A stretch of 64,000 nt of DNA from Bemisia tabaci (taxonomy: Eukaryota > Arthropoda > Insecta > Hemiptera > Aleyrodidae), in NCBI RefSeq assembly GCF_918797505.1, contig NC_092795.1, forward strand, positions 4,621,434-4,685,433. Direction: 5' to 3'. A program made the position numbers and the translations under genes. Under the pieces are notes generated by a model. The model did not search any database. It was not told the origin of the DNA and saw nothing but the letters and a program-made list of their open reading frames with translations. Positions 63,751-64,000 of this stretch are shown piece after piece; the stretch's first letter is position 1; each line of letters opens with the position of its first letter.

Positions 63751-64000
63751 TAAAGTCGAGCATCCTTTGGACCGATCGCATCTATCGAAAGTTATACGCG
63801 CATTATCAAGTGAGAAAATGTAAGTGATCGGAAAACATGCTCTTGTTTCCCGCCTCTTACCGGGCGGAAGGATAAGACTTAACTCATCACTCAAAATAGT
63901 TCAGTACCCAGTGAGTTCGAAACAAAAGGTTCCGCATCCTCAGCGACGGTGCCACTTCTTTTTATGATTAAACGTGTTCAATTGCCAGAAGATACACTTT

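Overview
This window looks like repeat-packed, non-coding nuclear DNA from an animal. An insect is the likeliest source, and the mix of short foldback repeats resembles what I associate with whitefly-type hemipteran genomes; that identification is from memory and was not searched. The reasons are: AT-rich intergenic or intronic sequence, no operon-like gene packing, no rRNA or complete tRNA genes, one retroelement open reading frame, and dozens of short inverted-repeat elements present in several copies each. No host protein-coding gene could be identified with confidence. Nearly all the short open frames in the window are chance frames or lie inside repeats.

The only convincing protein-coding sequence is a 5'-truncated Penelope-like element (PLE) at about 19.9-21.5 kb. 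It carries a reverse transcriptase with a YVDD catalytic box and a C-terminal GIY-YIG endonuclease, and its frame is uninterrupted to the stop. Ten bases after the stop codon is a segment with the layout of a small hammerhead ribozyme (core CTGAAGA ... GAAA ... ATC), a motif class known from PLEs. An inverted-repeat pair follows at 21.6-22.0 kb.

The rest is a mosaic of non-autonomous elements, named here by letter. A, B and L share ends of the type TTGGACGTATTTCTG. C, D and E are foldbacks with CACTG/CACCG ends and 2-bp target duplications. F has CTGCCGTGCTAAGG ends and 4-bp duplications. G has CAGTGGCGTGG ends and 8-bp duplications, so it is probably hAT-derived. H is about 940 bp with CCCTGGTAAAAATTGGC ends, arrays of TATAGCC-type motifs near its ends, and a central 80-bp palindrome. 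I is a foldback with GATAGACAAAG ends. J and K are longer repeats, K including an 800-bp palindrome. M, N, Q and R are foldbacks seen once, O and P are shorter repeats seen several times, and a separate 800-bp hairpin lies at 4.8-5.6 kb. Two nested insertions (E inside D; C inside F) give clean relative ages and confirm target-duplication lengths.

Between repeats lie GC-rich, apparently single-copy islands (about 4.5-4.7, 6.7-7.0, 8.0-8.8, 10.4-10.8, 12.1-12.5, 25.4-25.9, 31.0-31.6, 32.3-33.2, 45.3-45.6, 53.5-53.9 and 55.2-55.8 kb), often containing runs of 11-19 C or G. They could hold regulatory sequence or unrecognised exons, but the sequence alone does not show which. The genes do not act as a system here: the window is best read as a transposon graveyard and nursery in an intron or between genes.
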